The notes under the pieces: model-generated
Told to the model about the DNA's origin: nothing
Database searches by the model: none
The model's input: the letters and a program-made list of their open reading frames with translations, nothing else
Shown: positions 61,315 through 64,000 of the stretch, in pieces
Layout of the letters: every line of letters starts with the position of its first letter
Numbering within the stretch: position 1 is the stretch's first letter
Origin: CAWGJC01 sp965276665
GTDB taxonomy: Bacteria > Pseudomonadota > Alphaproteobacteria > Acetobacterales > Acetobacteraceae
Assembly: GCA_965276665.1 (NCBI GenBank)
Contig: OZ255620.1
Location: forward strand, 806,001 to 870,000
DNA: 64,000 bases
Direction: 5' to 3'
Translations under genes and position numbers: made by a program

Positions 61315-63249
61315 TCACCGGAACACGAGGAAGATGGCGATCAGCGCGACGAGACCGACCAGCATCACGAAGGCATAGGTCGCGAGCGAGCCGTTCTGCA
61401 GGCGCACGACCTGGCCCGAGGAATCCGTGGTGATCGCCGCCAAGCCATTCGGCACGCCGTCGATGATCGTCTCGTCACCGGTATGCCAGAGGAAGCGCCC
61501 GAGACGCTGCGCCGGACGGACGAACAGGAAATCGTAGAGCTCGTCGAAATACCACTTGTTCAGCAGGAAGAGGTAGATGCCCGGGAAGGTCTCGGCGAGC
61601 CGCACCGGGAGCGCCGGATTGACCATGTAGAAGAGATAGGCGAGCAGGATGCCGAGCACGCCGGTGACGGTCGGCAGCAGGGCGATCGCCATCGGCACAT
61701 GCTCGGCCGCCAGCAGGATATGGTTGGACGGCCCAACGGTGATGCTGCCGCGCCAGAAAGCCGGCCAATCCTCACCGATGAACATGCCGTGCAACGCGAA
61801 ACCCGCAACGACCGCACCCACCGCGAGCAGCATCAGCGGGACCGTCATCACCGGCGGGCTCTCATGCACGTGCTCGAGCGTGTGGTGATCCATCCGCGGC
61901 TTGCCGTGGAAGGTCATGATCAGCAGTCGCCACGAATAGAAGGCGGTGAGGAAGGCGGCGATCGTCCCGCAGACGAAGCCGTACATCGCGACGCCGTTGG
62001 TGGCGCTGCGGGCGAAGGCCGCTTCCAGAATCGCATCTTTCGACCAGTAGCCCGCGAAAGGCGGGATGCCGGCAAGCGCCAGGCTGCCGATCCACATCAC
62101 CACGTAGGTGATGGGAATGAGCCGCCAGATGCCGCCCATCTTCCGCATGTCCTGCTCGTCCGACATCGCGTGGATCACCGATCCTGCGCTCAGGAACAGC
62201 AACGCCTTGAAGAAGGCATGGGTGATGAGGTGGAACATCGAGGCCTGGTAGGCGCCGACGCCGGCGGCCAGGAACATGTAGCCGAGTTGCGAGCAGGTCG
62301 AGTAGGCGATCACCCGCTTGATGTCGTTCTGCACGCAGCCGATCGTCGCCGCGAACAGCGCCGTGGTGCCGCCGATGAAGGTGATGATGGCGAGCGTCGC
62401 GGGCGCCGTCTCGAGCAGCGGCGACATCCGCGCCATCAGGAAGACGCCGGCCGTCACCATCGTCGCCGCATGGATCAGCGCGGAGACCGGCGTGGGCCCC
62501 TCCATCGCATCCGGCAGCCAAGTGTGCAGGAAGATCTGCGCCGATTTGCCGCAGGCGCCGATGAACAGCAGCACGCCGATCACCTCGAGCGCCCGGATAT
62601 TCTGCCCGAACACATGGTAGAGCGCGTCGCGATGCTCCGCGACATGGCCGAAGATGGTCGGGAAATCGACGGCGCCGAACAGAAAGAACACCAGGGCGAT
62701 GCCGGTCGCGAAGCTGAGATCGCCGACACGGTTGACGATCATCGCCTTGATCGCCGCCCGGCATGCGCTCGGCCGGTCGTACCAGTAGCCGATCAGCAGA
62801 TAGCTCGCGAGCCCGACGCCTTCCCAGCCGAAGAAGAGCTGCACCAGATTATCCGCCGTCACCAGCATCAGCATCGCGAAGGTGAACAGGCTCAGATAGC
62901 TGAAGAAGCGGAACGAGCGGTGCTCGTGATGCATGTAGCCGACGCTGTAGATGTGGATCAGCGTCGCGACGGTGGTCACCATCGCGACCATCACCGCCGA
63001 CAGCGTGTCGTCGCGGAGCGCCCAGTCGAGATGGAAATCGCCGGCCTGGATCCAGGTGGCGATCTCCACCACCTCGCCATGCGAGGTCGATTGCAGGAAC
63101 AACACGCAGGAGGTGACGCCGCAGATCGCCGCCACCACCATGAGCAGGATCGTCATCGCCTGGGCGGCGCGGTCGCCGATGGCGGGGCCGAGAAATCCCG
63201 CGATGAGCGAGCCGAGCAGCGGCGCGAAGACGGCGGCGGCGTAAAGCAT
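61315..63249 (-). CDS. nuoL: NADH-quinone oxidoreductase subunit L
   Basis: The largest antiporter-like subunit of complex I, 644 residues, carrying the long lateral helix at its C-terminus. Segments: VGYMHHEHRSFRFFSYLSLF, FFGWEGVGLASYLLIGYWYD, GKSAQIFLHTWLPDAMEGPT, and the KRVIAYSTCSQLGYMFLAAG motif. ATG 63249 is 1 bp downstream of the nuoK stop. Confidence 0.96.
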   Translation of the reverse strand: MLYAAAVFAPLLGSLIAGFLGPAIGDRAAQAMTILLMVVAAICGVTSCVLFLQSTSHGEVVEIATWIQAGDFHLDWALRDDTLSAVMVAMVTTVATLIHIYSVGYMHHEHRSFRFFSYLSLFTFAMLMLVTADNLVQLFFGWEGVGLASYLLIGYWYDRPSACRAAIKAMIVNRVGDLSFATGIALVFFLFGAVDFPTIFGHVAEHRDALYHVFGQNIRALEVIGVLLFIGACGKSAQIFLHTWLPDAMEGPTPVSALIHAATMVTAGVFLMARMSPLLETAPATLAIITFIGGTTALFAATIGCVQNDIKRVIAYSTCSQLGYMFLAAGVGAYQASMFHLITHAFFKALLFLSAGSVIHAMSDEQDMRKMGGIWRLIPITYVVMWIGSLALAGIPPFAGYWSKDAILEAAFARSATNGVAMYGFVCGTIAAFLTAFYSWRLLIMTFHGKPRMDHHTLEHVHESPPVMTVPLMLLAVGAVVAGFALHGMFIGEDWPAFWRGSITVGPSNHILLAAEHVPMAIALLPTVTGVLGILLAYLFYMVNPALPVRLAETFPGIYLFLLNKWYFDELYDFLFVRPAQRLGRFLWHTGDETIIDGVPNGLAAITTDSSGQVVRLQNGSLATYAFVMLVGLVALIAIFLVFR

Positions 63250-63250
63250 C

Positions 63251-63559
63251 TCAGCCCTTCATCAGGTTCACGTCCTCGACCTCGATCGAGCCGCGATTGC
63301 GGAAATAGATCACCACGATGGCGAGCCCGATCGCCGCCTCCGCCGCCGCGACGGTCAGCACAAAGAGTGCGAGCACCTGCCCCGCGAGATCGGCCAGCGC
63401 CGCCGAGAAGGCGACGAGGTTGATGTTGACCGCCAGCAGGATCAGCTCGATCGACATCAGGATGATGATGACGTTCTTGCGGTTCATGAAGATGCCAAAA
63501 ATGCCGAGCACCAGCAGGATCGCGGCGACCGCCAGGTAGTGATCGAGCCCGACACTCAT
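63251..63559 (-). CDS. nuoK: NADH-quinone oxidoreductase subunit K
   Basis: Small three-helix complex I subunit, 102 residues, ND4L homologue. Sequence features: LVLGIFGIFMNRKNVIIILM, the conserved Glu in MSIELILLAVNINLVAFSAA, and the second Glu in TVAAAEAAIGLAIVVIYF; both Glu are needed for proton translocation in characterised homologues. Confidence 0.96.
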   Translation of the reverse strand: MSVGLDHYLAVAAILLVLGIFGIFMNRKNVIIILMSIELILLAVNINLVAFSAALADLAGQVLALFVLTVAAAEAAIGLAIVVIYFRNRGSIEVEDVNLMKG

Positions 63560-63574
63560 CTCCCGACACTCATC

Positions 63575-64000
63575 TCAATGGCCTTCCGCGTGCGGCGGGA
63601 AAGGGTCGTGCGCCTGCGCATCCGGCGAGGCCACCGGGGCCGGCTCGCGCCGGCGGCGGATATCGGCCGGCGCGATGCCGGCGCCCCGCACCGCATCCAC
63701 CATCTCCATCGTCTCGGCGACGGTGCGCGCGTTCTGCACCGAGATCACCTGGCGGCGCACGCTCTGGCGGTCACGCAGCGTCAGCACGATCGCGCCGATC
63801 ATCGCGACCAGCAGCACCAGGCCGGCAAGCTGGAACAGCAGCACGTAATCCGTGTAGATCACCCGCCCGAGCGCGACCGTATTCGGCACTGCGGCCCCCG
63901 AAGGCGAGAGCCGGAGCGAAGCCGCCGCCGGCGCGACGCGCCAGCCGGTCAGCACCAGGCCGAGCTCGACCAGCAGCACGAGCCCGACCGTTGCCCCCAC
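63575..64000 (-). CDS. nuoJ: NADH-quinone oxidoreductase subunit J, N-terminal part outside window
   Basis: C-terminal 141 residues of NuoJ. Two helices are visible (GATVGLVLLVELGLVLTGWR and YVLLFQLAGLVLLVAMIGAI), the second followed by VLTLRDRQSVRRQVISVQNA, as in alphaproteobacterial NuoJ. The C-terminal tail is Pro/His-rich and less conserved. The true start lies beyond position 64000, so the GTG at the window edge is not a start. Confidence 0.92.
   Translation of the reverse strand: MGATVGLVLLVELGLVLTGWRVAPAAASLRLSPSGAAVPNTVALGRVIYTDYVLLFQLAGLVLLVAMIGAIVLTLRDRQSVRRQVISVQNARTVAETMEMVDAVRGAGIAPADIRRRREPAPVASPDAQAHDPFPPHAEGH

Overview
The window is high-GC bacterial chromosome, packed with genes, and reads as an alphaproteobacterium, most likely Acetobacteraceae/Rhodospirillales. 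Supporting signs are an Hda-like DnaA paralogue next to a PerM transporter and purMN, a short aa3-type cytochrome oxidase subunit IV, FliX and a Cys-poor DksA beside flgI, DUF1150 beside a small heat-shock protein, DUF1467, RNase J, a short prolyl-tRNA synthetase, and the gene order nuoJKLMN-coaX-rnj-DUF1467-proS-lolE-lolD-dnaE. This is inference from gene content; no rRNA or tRNA gene was seen to fix the taxonomy.

Layout: 1-9.5 kb holds hda/perM, purMN, an oxidase subunit, ndk, an ABC-F ATPase, holC and two tandem M17 aminopeptidases. 9.6-12.4 kb holds cysQ, a Sua5-type tsaC and a 2-hydroxyacid dehydrogenase. 12.4-17.8 kb is a transport-plus-catabolism module: a polar amino acid ABC transporter divergent from a proline-racemase-family enzyme and a D-amino-acid dehydrogenase, best read as hydroxyproline use. 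18-21.8 kb has rplM-rpsI, an IlvD/Edd-type sugar-acid dehydratase and an NAD(P)-binding protein. 21.8-24.7 kb has dksA, fliX and flgI with flgJ- and flgN-like genes. 25.0-29.0 kb is a tightly overlapping five-gene operon (RibD-type reductase, MDR oxidoreductase, PTPS-like protein, GT4 glycosyltransferase, methyltransferase) that I cannot assign to a known pathway and regard as the most interesting locus. 29.0-31.6 kb is an otnK/otnC four-carbon sugar-acid module with an antisense serine protease nested in it. Then follow a histone-H1-like gene, prpCD, DUF983-UPF0262-mtnA, a DUF2272 lipoprotein, DUF1150/hsp20 with a candidate RNA thermometer, etfBA-hbd, a HAD phosphatase with pyrD, a pteridine-reductase-like gene with folB, uvrC and dnaE, lolDE, proS, rnj, coaX and the nuoJ-N end of complex I.

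Outside the genes the striking feature is a family of GC-rich composite palindromes. They sit mostly between convergent genes (near 12.4, 17.9, 42.6 and 48.5 kb) and also at 10.4 and 24.8 kb. Their internal hairpins are preserved by paired base changes between copies. A second repeat type links the gene ends at 3.6 and 6.1 kb. No insertion sequence, prophage, CRISPR array, tRNA or rRNA was recognised.
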